The notes under the pieces are model-generated. The model ran no database searches. It was not told the origin of the DNA and saw only the letters and a program-made list of their open reading frames with translations. From positions 1-64,000 of the forward strand of contig JAISBY010000008.1 in assembly GCA_031265955.1 (NCBI GenBank): DNA of 64,000 nt, in the 5' to 3' direction. Below are positions 54,986 through 64,000 of the stretch, one piece after another. The stretch is from Mycoplasmataceae bacterium (GTDB lineage: Bacteria; Bacillota_I; Bacilli_A; Mycoplasmatales; Mycoplasmoidaceae). The number at the start of each line of letters is the position of its first letter. The first letter of the stretch is position 1. Position numbers and translations under genes: made by a program.

Positions 54986-55571
54986 TTCCGTAGATTTAAT
55001 TAGTACACAATTTGAAATAGATAAAGTTAAAAGTAAATTTGATACACTCAATCAAGAAATAGACAAACAGATATACACTTCTGTTATGGAAGAGAGATTA
55101 AGAGTAAATAAGATTTCCATAAGCAAAAAAATTAAAGAACCTGTAGAGAATGCCTGAAATGCCTTTATTTCAATGATGTTACAAGAATTGCAAACAGATT
55201 TAACTATGGCTGATTTAAAGATAGATTCATATTTTCACACAAAAACAAATAAGCAAATTTTTCATATTATCGATTTTGAACAATACAAAAAGATATCTAT
55301 TTTATGATTTTCGAATAGCCAACGTCTAATTAGAACAATTATTTTCAAGTCACTGCAAAATAATACCGTTACCAAAGTTCGCTATATTGATTTAATCAAA
55401 GGGAAAGAAAGTGTTGCTAATTATTTAGAACGAAAAGCTCTAAAAACTTATGTTAAAAAACAAACTGTAGCATTCAAAATATCAATATTAAAACTTAAAT
55501 TAAGCTTAAGTAATTTAACTCCAAGAAAGAAATATTTAATTAATAAGAAAATTAAAAAATTGACTAAGTAA
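54978..55571 (+). CDS. hypothetical helical protein in the PTS operon
   Basis: 197 residues, Lys-rich and predicted helical, with two TGA-Trp. The ATG overlaps the end of the oxidoreductase gene by 8 nt (ATGAGTAA), so it is translationally coupled. The C-terminus is very basic (LTPRKKYLINKKIKKLTK). No signal peptide or membrane span and no family I can name. Its last base abuts the stop of the convergent IIA gene. Confidence 0.7.
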
Positions 55572-55886
55572 TTAATGATTAATTTTTTTGTATAGTTCAA
55601 TTAATTCTTGAACAACTAATAATAAAGTTTGTGTTGTTAACATTTGATCTTCGGCATGAATCAATAAAAGAGGAATTTGTAGTTTATCACCTTGTGTTTC
55701 TTTAACCACTACTTCCATGTGTGCTTTTTCTGCCAAAATTAAATCTTTTTCAGCGTCTTGTAAGAGTTTTGTCGCTTGTTCATACTTGAGTGCTTTAGCA
55801 TTTTGTAATGCTTCCATAATTTTGCCCTTAGCATCACCACTATGTGCAATCACTTGTAATGATACTTGCTCAAAATTTATTTCCAT
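55572..55886 (-). CDS. PTS lactose/cellobiose-type EIIA
   Basis: 104 residues. Three-helix bundle pattern with the phospho-His in IPLLLIHAEDQM (His77). This is the soluble phosphate carrier for the IIB/IIC pair encoded on the opposite strand upstream. Separation on the other strand is unusual and means it needs a separate promoter. Its coding region meets the hypothetical gene stop to stop. Confidence 0.92.
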   Translation of the reverse strand: MEINFEQVSLQVIAHSGDAKGKIMEALQNAKALKYEQATKLLQDAEKDLILAEKAHMEVVVKETQGDKLQIPLLLIHAEDQMLTTQTLLLVVQELIELYKKINH

Positions 55887-55909
55887 TGTTTTGCCTTTAT
55901 AATCATAGT

Positions 55910-56107
55910 ATGTTATATAAAATATTTTTTATATTATCAGGAGTTTTTTTAGCTTTGCCATTCATCGCTTGAGTTGTTGTTCGTTTTATTGATAAAAAGG
56001 CGCCAATTTTAAAACCTCATTTCAAAACCATATGTATTATTTGTGGTTGTAGTTGCATTGGAATAGCTATTACATTCGCTGCATTAGCTGTCGTTTATTT
56101 TAAGTAA
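55910..56107 (+). CDS. small two-TM membrane protein, unknown
   Basis: 65 residues (MLYKIFFILSGVFLALPFIAW.., then ICIICGCSCIGIAITFAAL), with one TGA-Trp and a Cys-rich second segment CIICGCSC. A TATAAT (55898-55903) ends 6 nt before the ATG, predicting a leaderless mRNA. It is convergent with atpB, 13 bp between stops, at the atpB-side edge of the island. Too short for confident family assignment. Confidence 0.6.
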
Positions 56108-56120
56108 GTTGTCATTTTAA

Positions 56121-56915
56121 TTATTTATTAACTAAAACTTGATTAGTATTTATTGGTTTTACATCAATGACTTTTACTTCATCAATTTTATGATTACCGT
56201 GGTCTTTTGCTAGCGATCAATATACCATAGTTAACATTGTGAATACTAATGCCTGAATGATACCTACAAATAAATCAAAATATCCATGAATTGGCGGTGA
56301 TACCAATCCAGTTAATAAGCTTAAAACTCCAATGACAGGAATAAAGCTTGTTAAATAGCCAATCATAAAATATCACAGTGTAACGATAACACCACCAGCA
56401 AAAATATTACCCCACAAACGGAATGAAAGTGAAATTAGAGGCGTTACCACTTCAATTAAATTTAATGGATTAACAACAATCGGATAGTGTTTTCCAGTTT
56501 TCTTACTTGTGTAATTAATGCAGAATCTAGTCAAGTATGATAATTTTTGATAGCGGAATCCTATCACAAATGTGCCGATAAACATTACTAATGCCAAACT
56601 TAAAGTAACTGTTAATGATCCAGTTGGATAAGCAAAACCAGTAATGCCAATGATGTTAGAAAAGAGTAAATAAGTAAATAAAAAAATAAAGTAAGGTGTA
56701 ATCTTTTCAAATCTTTTTCCCATAATATCAACAACTAAATTACGAATGAATTCGATATAAATTTGAATTATTAATACATATCCCGATGGCGACGCATTAA
56801 CAGGAATTTTTTTTAATTTCAAATAATAAACAAGAGTCATAGTAAAAATTAAAGCAGTAACAACAAGAATACTTATTATTTCAGGGCGAGCAGCTAGAGG
56901 ATTGTAATTTTCCAT
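56121..56915 (-). CDS. atpB: F1Fo ATP synthase a subunit
   Basis: 264 residues with about five membrane helices. VDIMGKRFEKITPYFIFLFTY and SLSFRLWGNIFAGGVIV, the latter carrying the essential Arg, identify the proton-channel a subunit. One TGA-Trp after IVTL. Its ATG overlaps the stop of the upstream gene (TAATG). The next ATPase gene, atpE, is 10.8 kb away rather than adjacent. Confidence 0.95.
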
Positions 56916-57358
56916 TATTTTTGTTTTTTCTCCTTTCTATTATCTCTAACAAAATATCATTGCACAATTAAAGTGGTGGTTGGGTAAATTAATATACCAA
57001 TAACTAAGGCAAATGGATTAAAAATTATAGTATTAGTGCCGATGTTGACTAATAGTCCCGCAATCAATGGTATAACAAGAACAAGGTATTTTATTACAAA
57101 TAGGAGCATCGAAACTAAAATAATTTGTTTTTTAGTCCCACCACTTTTAGCAAAATTAATTACACCATTAGTCACTTTCATAGAAATGAATACCACGAAA
57201 CTAGGAAATACTAAGGTTATGATAAAAGCAAAAGTGACATCAAAACGATGCGCTGCTAAACCAACAATTATGCCGATAACTAATGCTAATAAAGAAAGCG
57301 TTCCAGTTCATAGACCAGAAAGAATGTAAAAACGATTAGGATTACTATTTGGTTCCAA
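56915..57358 (-). CDS. atpI: AtpI-like membrane protein of the ATP synthase operon
   Basis: 147 residues with four hydrophobic segments (YILSGLWTGTLSLLALVIGII, FAFIITLVFPSFVVFI, IILVSMLLFVIKYLVLVIPL, FNPFALVIGILIYPTTTLIV). Position and size match the poorly conserved AtpI/MG406-type gene before atpB in mycoplasmas. It is thought to help assemble the c ring. A TTG at 57358, 14 nt inside the end of upp and preceded by CAGGAG, is the best start. Confidence 0.75.
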
Positions 57359-57965
57359 AGATACGGTCTCCTGCATCGCCTAGACCAGGAACAATGTAAC
57401 CTTTACTATTTAACTTGCTGTCAATAGCGGCAACATAAATATCAACGTCTTTATGTGCTTTTTGTACAGTATCAATACCTTTTTTTACGGAAACAATACA
57501 TGCTAGTTTAATTGTTTTAGGTTTAAATTCTTTTAGCATTCTTATGGCTTCAACTGCTGAATTACCTGTGGCTAACATTGGGTCTAAAACAATAATATTA
57601 GAACCAGTAATACTTTCAGGCATTTTGCAATAGTAATGTACTGGTTTTAATGTATCTTCATTACGATATAGTCCAACAAAACCGATTGGAGCTTGAGGAA
57701 TAATAGATTTGAATCCATCTACCATGCCAAGCCCTGCTCTTAAAATTGGTACTAAAACAATGTTTTCCTTCATTTTATAGCCTTGTGTTGGTCCTATTGG
57801 AGTACTAATAGGAAATGAAACAACATGGTAATTTTTGGTTACTTCATATGCCATTAATTCACTTAGTTCCACAAGGTTAGAACGAAAAGCTTTGGAATCG
57901 GTATTTTTGTTACGCATTCGTGATAACTTTACTTTGATGATAGGATGATCAATAATGTGTAACAT
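57345..57965 (-). CDS. upp: uracil phosphoribosyltransferase
   Basis: 206 residues. LVPILRAGLGMVDGF, LDPMLATGNSAVEAI (PRPP-binding loop) and GYIVPGLGDAGDR (uracil pocket) are diagnostic. It converts uracil plus PRPP to UMP, the pyrimidine salvage route used instead of de novo synthesis. I prefer the ATG at 57965; the frame is open 12 nt further to a TTG. upp directly before the ATPase genes is the usual mycoplasma order. Confidence 0.97.
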   Translation of the reverse strand: MLHIIDHPIIKVKLSRMRNKNTDSKAFRSNLVELSELMAYEVTKNYHVVSFPISTPIGPTQGYKMKENIVLVPILRAGLGMVDGFKSIIPQAPIGFVGLYRNEDTLKPVHYYCKMPESITGSNIIVLDPMLATGNSAVEAIRMLKEFKPKTIKLACIVSVKKGIDTVQKAHKDVDIYVAAIDSKLNSKGYIVPGLGDAGDRIFGTK

Positions 57966-58011
57966 AATTGATAACAATTATAGTTATTAAAAATAATTTA
58001 CAAAAAATTCA

Positions 58012-58045
58012 GCTCTTGATAAAGCAAGGTATGCTTATTTAGAGC
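58012..58045 (-). terminator. hairpin after the surface-protein gene
   Basis: GCTCT..AGAGC enclosing AAGCA/TGCTT. On the - strand it is followed by a T-rich stretch. Confidence 0.6.
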
Positions 58046-58065
58046 AAACTACTAACGAGAAAAAA

Positions 58066-61000
58066 TTAATTGAAATATGAATATCCGTATCCGTTAACAG
58101 GAAATCAATAATCTAAAACGTCTATTGTGTCTGCGTATTGAGGTGGTCCATATCAAGGCGCATTCTGTCAGTAGGTTAAGTTTTGCGAACCATAGACATT
58201 TATTTGTTGACTAACAACACAATTATGAAAAGCGGTTGCATCAATGCCGTTTCCCACATTGTAATTTGGATTTGGGGTGTCGCTTGAACCATTGGCTTGG
58301 GTGTATGAGGTAAGATCAGTGATAAATAATGTTTCCAAACTTGTCAAAACAGCAAAAGCAAATAGACCAGCACCTGCAACTCAATGAACATTTACATCGC
58401 TAGAACTTACTGCAGTGAAATCGGTATAACTTATATTTAGTCTTTTTAGATTTGTTCATATTGAATCTCCAAAAGTGTTATAAGCTGTATCAATTTCACA
58501 CGATGTAGGGTTGGTAGTACAAGGGTGCAAGGCACCGAAAACCGCTCCAGCAGTACTAAATGTTTCAACGTTACTAAAATCAGCTGCAAAAAAAGAATTA
58601 CTAGCTGTTACAATCCTTGTTTGCGAATTATCACCAATAATCATGCCAGTAACCGCAAATATCGTTTGTCCCAGACTGAAAAAACGGATGTTTGAAAAAT
58701 TACTATGTGTGAAAGTGCTCTCAGCAGTTTTGACATTACCTCTGCTCATTCCGCTAGAAGCAAATGAAACACCAGATAAATTTAATTCTTCAAGACTAGA
58801 AAAATCGCAGGCATAAAATGTTAAAGTAGCTGTGGATACAAGAATATTGCCCATCGCTGGACTGTTTTCGGCAAAATGACCAGCAAATGAAGCATGTTTG
58901 AAATCCAGATCTTTCAATTGAGAAAAATTTACACCTACAAAAGAAAGCGGTGATGTTGCTACAGAAGCAACTTGACCGCTAAACAAACTATCGGGAATTT
59001 CATCCTCTCCGAAATTAACGTTAGTCCAATCTATAGAAGTTACATTATTAAAATTAGCAGCATTAGTTATTGATTCATCAGGATTAAGTAAGCCACCAAA
59101 AGCAGTTGTTGCGGTAGCGATACATGGACCCGGGGAATTGATTAAACTCAATATTCATTGATCGGTAATTAATGCTCATTTTCAAGTTGTATTATGAAAA
59201 CTTAATTTTCCAATCTTTTTATAAAATGTATTTAAGTTAGTATATTTGGGATTTTCCGGACTAAACGCATATACTTCGCTGGATAAAAATTTATTTGCAA
59301 AAGAAAGCATGTTAACTTCAGATACATTAAATTTTGCCAAATATGCATTTAAAGTTTCATCATTAATTCAACTAGCCACGAAGGCATCAGCATAGCCAGT
59401 GATTGTATCATTTGTTGTAGTTGTGGTATCAAAAGTAAAGAAATCAGCGGTTTGTGGAAGCGCTAAATTGTAATCAGTTACTACATCAATATTCTGCACA
59501 TCAGTGGTAATGTCATATGCTGGTATGCCTATCTGTATTGGATATGATCCAGGCTGTGTGTCATTTTTTAAAGAAAATTCAAACTTAGTTGAAGCGTTAC
59601 TTGCTCAAGTTTCATTTCATGCAATATCAAAATTTGATGCCTTATCACCAAAAGCAAAAGCAGAGAAATTGGTTGGTAACTCGTCTGTTGTAAAACCTTC
59701 GGTAGTTAAGGTGGCGGTAACGGGAATGGTTTTAGTTTCAATATTTAAGGTGTTAAAATCTAAATTGAATTGAATTTTCTTTTCAACATCTTTATGTACT
59801 GGTAAAGCAACAACAACATAGTGATTTTCATCCAACACAATTTTAACATCGTGGCTACCAACAGTAGCTGTGCCTGGTTTGAATGTAAAAGTAGCTACTG
59901 CTTGATTTTCTTGTTTCTCAGATGTTAATCCAGAATCTAATAGGTCGCATGTTAATGCTCGTAGATCCTCAGTCCTAGTATAACTATCGATCATACGTAT
60001 TCGAACTTCGGCGGTAGTATCTGGTTTGCCGTATGTCATTTCATTACTATAAATCTCTACTGAAATTTGCTTGGTGTCTCTTACTCAAATATTCACATCA
60101 GTTGTTACTGGTGTTCCTAAAGCATCAATAGCAGATACAGTATAAACATGATCGCCGGCATTTGCTCCATCTCACTGAATGGTATTAGTTGCTATATCGC
60201 CGACTTGGCTTCATTCGCCTTCTATAAGACCTGAGAGGTCATTGAGCTGTAAATTACTTCATGTAGTTATGTTGAATTTAGTAACTTTTATTGTTGCTGT
60301 AGAGGAAGATTCACCTCGTTGTAAATTATTATCAATAACTATCGCCGAAATAGCTTCTTGGGTTTGAGTAAAAACATCCAAGCTTATGGTAATTTCTTCT
60401 CATTGTGCTTCTTCGGAGGGAGTGATTTTAATAGTATGTACACCAGATGCTAAAGTTGAATCATTTTCAGGTGTGGCAGTGATAATGTTTGTTGTATCAT
60501 TTCAACTTAAAGACAATTTTTGATTTTCATTAAGATCCGCCGTGGTATCTTCATAAACGATATTTGTTAAATCGGCATCATTTTCAGCATCTAATTCGAT
60601 TGTAGCATAAGAGTTAGCATTACCTTGTTGCAAATCATTATGAGTTACTGATGCTATTACTTTTTGTCAACTATCAATATGAATGGATAGCTCTACAGAA
60701 TCACTATCAATGCCATTAAGATAAATTGTTTTAGAACCAGAGGTTGTATCCCCCCCCAGTGTAATAATTCATTCATTGGAAATTGGAGACCTTGCCCATA
60801 CCAAACCAGTATCTTTGGTATCAATTGTTAATAGTTCTCAAGCAAATCCTTTAGTATTGGCAGCAATAATAGCCTGTGAACTAGCAACTCCGACTTGCAA
60901 ATTGTTGCTTACAACCTTAACGTTAGTAATGGAGTTTTGTGACTTAATATTAAAGTCAACTAACTTACTCTTGCCCTTCGTAATGACTTCAATTTGATAA

Positions 61001-61377
61001 TCTAATGAAGAAGATAAATCTTGCTGTCTTCAATAAGGATCAGTAGCATCGGTTAACTTAACAGTTCTTTTAGCTTTTAAATTACTAGTACTTCAGTCAT
61101 TGACTCAAGTAAATAAATTATCAACGTTTTGACCATCCTTTAAAAAATGTGTTTCTGGTATAACGAATGATTCTGTAAATGTTTCTGCAACGGTAACGTC
61201 CATTGTGCCAGTTGAATCATTTACTTTTAAAGCCTCGTTTAAAGTATGTGGTTCAAATTGAATTGGTGAATCTGCTGAATTAGTAGCAAGAGTACTAATA
61301 CCGACAACCGCTCCAGTAGCCGCTCCTGTTGTCGCTACAGTAGCTGATGCGATAATTAATTTTGCTTTTAGAGCCAT
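58066..61377 (-). CDS. large BspA-like surface protein
   Basis: 1,103 residues, one frame with many TGA-Trp. An N-terminal hydrophobic segment (LIIASATVATTGAATGAVVGI) acts as signal or anchor. Residues about 50-650 form repeated Ig/cadherin-like domains with the sequence (V/I)xxNNLQxGxAxSxAxI recurring every 90 residues or so. The last 370 residues hold irregular leucine-rich units (FSSLEELNLSGVSF, FSQLKDLDFKHASF, FSNIRFFSLGQTIF) as in BspA-type adhesins. It probably faces the host and binds cells or matrix. A run of eight G (C8 on +, 60750-60757) encodes LGGD and is in frame. Confidence 0.85.
60750..60757 (-). repeat. G8 homopolymer (C8 on +) in the surface-protein gene
   Basis: Located about 210 codons into the gene, between two Ig-like domains. 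At length 8 the frame is open; length 7 or 9 would truncate the protein. Confidence 0.9.
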
Positions 61378-61517
61378 TTATTTCTCCCTTATCAAATGAA
61401 TAAATATCATGAAATTATCTACGAAAAGAGAAACAAATGGACACATTTTTTAAAAATAATTTAGCAAATTTATTTTTTTGCCTGTATTAAGTATGTATAG
61501 AGAAAAGAGAGGTAACA

Positions 61518-62126
61518 ATGTTATCATACATGGTAGGAAAAGTCATTTCCGTAAATAAAAAGACAATTACATTTGAAAATAATTATGTAGGTTATGTAAT
61601 TAATATTTCAAAGCCAAATGCTTTTGAAGTCAATAAAGTTAGGAAACTTTATTTATATAAGCATATGGCGACTAATAATAAAAATAACCTAACGGAAGAA
61701 CTATATGGTTTTGAACAATATGAATATAAGGAGTTATTTTTATTGTTAATAGCTATTAGTGGGATAGGACCGAAAACATCATTAAGTATTTGCAATAATG
61801 ATATTAGCGTTTTAAAACAATTAATTAGGCAAAGAGATGTGCAAGGTTTAAGTGTTTTAAACGGCATTACGCCTAAATATGCTAGATTGATAGTAGACAA
61901 CTTATGCGATGTGTTCACTACAGGCGATAACGATCAAAGCAACGTTGAAGTTGGTAAATTAGTTCAAGCGCTCAAATCGTTAGGTTATGCCAATCAAGAT
62001 GTGGAATCTGCTCTAAAACATATTGATTTATCAAAACCAAATGTCGACCTTAGTGATTTAATTTCACAATCAATAAAATTTATTGCACAAGAACAAGATG
62101 ATGTCGGTATCGTTAAGGCCAACTAA
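61518..62126 (+). CDS. ruvA: Holliday junction DNA helicase subunit RuvA
   Basis: 202 residues. The OB-fold start (MVGKVISVNKKTITFENNYVGYVINI) is followed by the helix-hairpin-helix LLIAISGIGPKTSLSI. The C-terminal domain (LVQALKSLGYANQDVESAL) contacts RuvB. RuvA binds four-way junctions and RuvB drives branch migration. Preceded by AGAGAGG, start ATG 61518. It overlaps ruvB. Confidence 0.95.
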   Translation: MLSYMVGKVISVNKKTITFENNYVGYVINISKPNAFEVNKVRKLYLYKHMATNNKNNLTEELYGFEQYEYKELFLLLIAISGIGPKTSLSICNNDISVLKQLIRQRDVQGLSVLNGITPKYARLIVDNLCDVFTTGDNDQSNVEVGKLVQALKSLGYANQDVESALKHIDLSKPNVDLSDLISQSIKFIAQEQDDVGIVKAN

Positions 62127-63048
62127 TTTAAGTGATTTTAAGGGCAAGAGCGAACTAAAAGATAATCTTAACATTTATTTAAAATCATGTTTAGCTCAAA
62201 AGAAAGCTTTAGATCATTGTTTGCTATATGGTTTACCAGGAACGGGTAAAACATCACTTGCTCACATTATCGCTAATGAATTACACCGTCACATTCGTGT
62301 CGTGCAAGGGAGCAGCGTTCAGAAAAACATTGATGTAATTAATTTAGCAATGACCCTAAATGAATTTGATATTTTATTTATCGACGAAATTCATGCTATT
62401 AATGCTAATTGTGTTGAATTGCTATATAGCATTATGGAGGATTTTGTAATTGACATTGCTTTAGGGAAAGACTTTAACTCCAAAATCACTCGGATCCATG
62501 TTCCTCAATTCACATTAATTGGTGCCACAACATTGTTAGGAAAAATTCCACAACCATTAGAGGAAAGATTTGGAATTGTATTCAATATCAAAACTTACGA
62601 ATTAAATGATCTTGTAGAAATCATAAAAACATCGCAAACCAAACTCGGATTGCAATTATCAGATAAAGAATTAAAACTATTAGCAGAAAATTGTAAAGGA
62701 ATACCAAGAAATGCTAATCGTCTTATTAAAAGAGTAAAAGATTTTAGAATTTCAAGCGATAAAATATCTGTTAAATATATTTTGAAAAAATTACAGATCA
62801 TTGATGATGGTTTAGATGTAGAGGATTTAAATTATTTGCAATCTATTAAAGATGCCAAACGGTCATTAGGATTAAAAACTATTAGCCAAATGATTAATGT
62901 AGATAGTTATACAGTAGAAACTAAAATTGAGCCATTTTTATTACAAAAACAATATGTTCATAAAACCATTGGTGGTCGTGAAATCACTACTAAAGGTATG
63001 AAATTTCTAAATAAATACGTTAATGCAAACAAACAAGAAGGTGTTTAA
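62098..63048 (+). CDS. ruvB: Holliday junction DNA helicase subunit RuvB
   Basis: 316 residues, AAA+ motor. Walker A YGLPGTGKTSLA, Walker B ILFIDEIHAIN, sensor TLIGATTLLGKIPQPLEERFGI and winged-helix C-terminus (DSYTVETKIEPFLLQ..GGREIT). It starts within ruvA (ATGATG, 29-nt overlap), so translation is coupled. RuvC is not in the window, as in other mycoplasmas. Confidence 0.96.
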   Translation: MMSVSLRPTNLSDFKGKSELKDNLNIYLKSCLAQKKALDHCLLYGLPGTGKTSLAHIIANELHRHIRVVQGSSVQKNIDVINLAMTLNEFDILFIDEIHAINANCVELLYSIMEDFVIDIALGKDFNSKITRIHVPQFTLIGATTLLGKIPQPLEERFGIVFNIKTYELNDLVEIIKTSQTKLGLQLSDKELKLLAENCKGIPRNANRLIKRVKDFRISSDKISVKYILKKLQIIDDGLDVEDLNYLQSIKDAKRSLGLKTISQMINVDSYTVETKIEPFLLQKQYVHKTIGGREITTKGMKFLNKYVNANKQEGV

Positions 63049-63050
63049 AT

Positions 63051-63437
63051 ATGAAAACTAAAGAAATTAAAATAATTACATATGTAAATGACCGCAAGAG
63101 AGAAGGCGATGTTTTAAAATGTATAATAATACCTGTGAAAACACCTCCAGCAAAGTATGCAACTGTAGAACAATTAAAAGAATTGGATAATAGATTAACT
63201 TCACAAATTAATGATGTTAAACAAGATGTCAAGGTCTTAAAAGAAGACGTTATTGTTTTAAAACAAGATGTTAAAGTTCTTAAACAAGATGTCAAAACTC
63301 TAAAAGAGTCTGTGGTAACCTTAGAACAAAAGGTTGAAGTATTAACGGAAAATGTTGACAAGCTAAATCAAATAACATTAAAGATATGGCAAACATTAGA
63401 AGTTATTAATAATAAAATGGATGCAAGCAATAAATAA
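63051..63437 (+). CDS. coiled-coil protein of the DUF16-like mycoplasma type
   Basis: 128 residues. The N-terminal part (KEIKIITYVNDRKREGD.., TPPAKYATVEQLKELDNRL) is followed by regular heptads (QDVKVLKEDVIVLKQDVKVL..). This layout is like the DUF16 and related multi-copy coiled-coil families of mycoplasmas, which trimerise. It starts 2 nt after the ruvB stop and is probably co-transcribed. The repeated DVKVLK units could expand by recombination. Function unknown. Confidence 0.7.
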   Translation: MKTKEIKIITYVNDRKREGDVLKCIIIPVKTPPAKYATVEQLKELDNRLTSQINDVKQDVKVLKEDVIVLKQDVKVLKQDVKTLKESVVTLEQKVEVLTENVDKLNQITLKIWQTLEVINNKMDASNK

Positions 63438-63439
63438 AT

Positions 63440-64000
63440 TTACTTAAATTTTTGATTTGCCAAAGAGATAATATTTTTTGAGAACTTTTTATTAATTGAA
63501 ATCATAATTTCATTTTCAGTATTTTGGGATGGATAATCTTTACTTTCTTGATAATCATCAAATAATTCGCTATTAATTTGTAATGAGTTATTTTCTATTA
63601 AATTTGATACAGTTACACCAACTAATCTAATCGTGGTTTGAATAAAATGCTGTTGAAATAAACCTAAGGCAGTCAGAATTATTTTTTCTTTATCATCCGT
63701 GTAATCACCCAAAGTAAGAGCTTTTGTATGTTGTTTAAAATCAAAAGTTTTAATCACGATTGAAATGGTTCTAGCTTTTTGTTGATAATACTTTAAACGA
63801 TGCGTTATACCTTCTGCTAGTTCCACTATCTTATCTTTTATTTCGATAAAATCAGCTGTATCATTTAAAAAGGTTTCACTACTGCCAATTGATTTTGGCA
63901 TATTTTGAGAATAATCCAATTCATCATTGGCATTCCCGTTTGCATATTGATAAAGTATTAATCAATTTTTGTCTAATAATTTTTCTAAGATATAGTTATT
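63440..64000 (-). CDS. Y-family DNA polymerase (DinB/UmuC type), 5' end outside the window
   Basis: The visible 186 residues are the C-terminal part: ILEKLLDKNWLILYQYANG (thumb), then MPKSIGSSETF and the little-finger domain (ITHRLKYYQQKARTISIVIKT..). Y-family enzymes copy damaged templates. The frame is open to the window edge with one TGA-Trp. The catalytic palm lies beyond the window. Convergent with the coiled-coil gene, 2 bp between stops. Confidence 0.88.

Noticed and set aside
58066-61377. Surface protein broken at the C8 run
   Set aside because: Codon-by-codon reading across 60732-60780 stays in the same frame and gives SNEWIITLGGDTTSGSK, so the gene is intact at this tract length.

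Overview
The window is a 64-kb piece of an AT-rich Mollicutes (mycoplasma-type) chromosome read with genetic code 4. UGA must encode Trp: in the RpoD homologue the near-invariant region-2 stretch YATWWIRQA is written with two consecutive TGA codons (about 38129-38134), and atpG, secA, nrdD, feoB and many others stay open only if TGA is Trp. Lipoprotein signal peptides are abundant, there is no cell-wall synthesis gene, and the F-type ATPase b subunit carries a lipobox, as in other mycoplasmas. Class III (oxygen-sensitive) ribonucleotide reductase, ferrous iron uptake (FeoAB) and PTS sugar uptake point to an anaerobic or microaerophilic, fermentative, host-associated life. The genus cannot be fixed from the sequence alone.

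Layout. 0-3.7 kb: surface lipoprotein, a YwaF-like membrane protein and a divergent ABC ATPase/permease pair. 3.8-6.7 kb: an anaerobic ribonucleotide reductase locus in which NrdD is split. The catalytic body ends after the first two Zn cysteines, nrdG follows, and the glycyl-radical domain with the other two cysteines is a separate 62-aa gene with its own perfect promoter. 6.7-9.8 kb: a tandem duplication of small coiled-coil genes beside an LPG-flippase-like gene and an esterase. 10-13.4 kb: repeat lipoprotein and feoAB. 13.5-18.3 kb: membrane nuclease, a frameshifted gene, an AG dinucleotide repeat and two paralogous lipoproteins, one switched off at a G9 tract. 18.7-19.1 kb: tmRNA. 19.3-29.5 kb: AAA/DUF4143 ATPase, MATE exporter, helicase-nuclease, secA and a toxin-antitoxin pair. 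29.7-39.5 kb: a large MacB/FtsX-like exporter, a membrane gene behind an A16 promoter tract, rpoD, and a second YwaF-like protein.

39.5-58 kb: the F1Fo ATP synthase operon (upp-atpI-atpB // atpE-F-H-A-G-D-C) is interrupted between atpB and atpE by about 10.8 kb carrying a toxin-antitoxin pair, a mannitol-type EIICBA with a sugar-alcohol dehydrogenase and a PfkB kinase, a MupG-like (DUF871) hydrolase, and a lactose/cellobiose-type PTS with an oxidoreductase. 58-64 kb: a 1,103-aa BspA-like surface protein, ruvAB, a coiled-coil protein and the 3' part of a Y-family DNA polymerase.

Two genome-style signals stand out. First, G/C homopolymers of 7-9 bases, very unlikely by chance at this base composition, sit inside surface or membrane genes, and there are also A16, A7 and (AG)11 tracts. 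This looks like a phase-variation repertoire. Second, many genes have a -10 hexamer ending exactly 6-7 nt before the start codon, which predicts leaderless mRNAs. No tRNA, rRNA or CRISPR array was seen.
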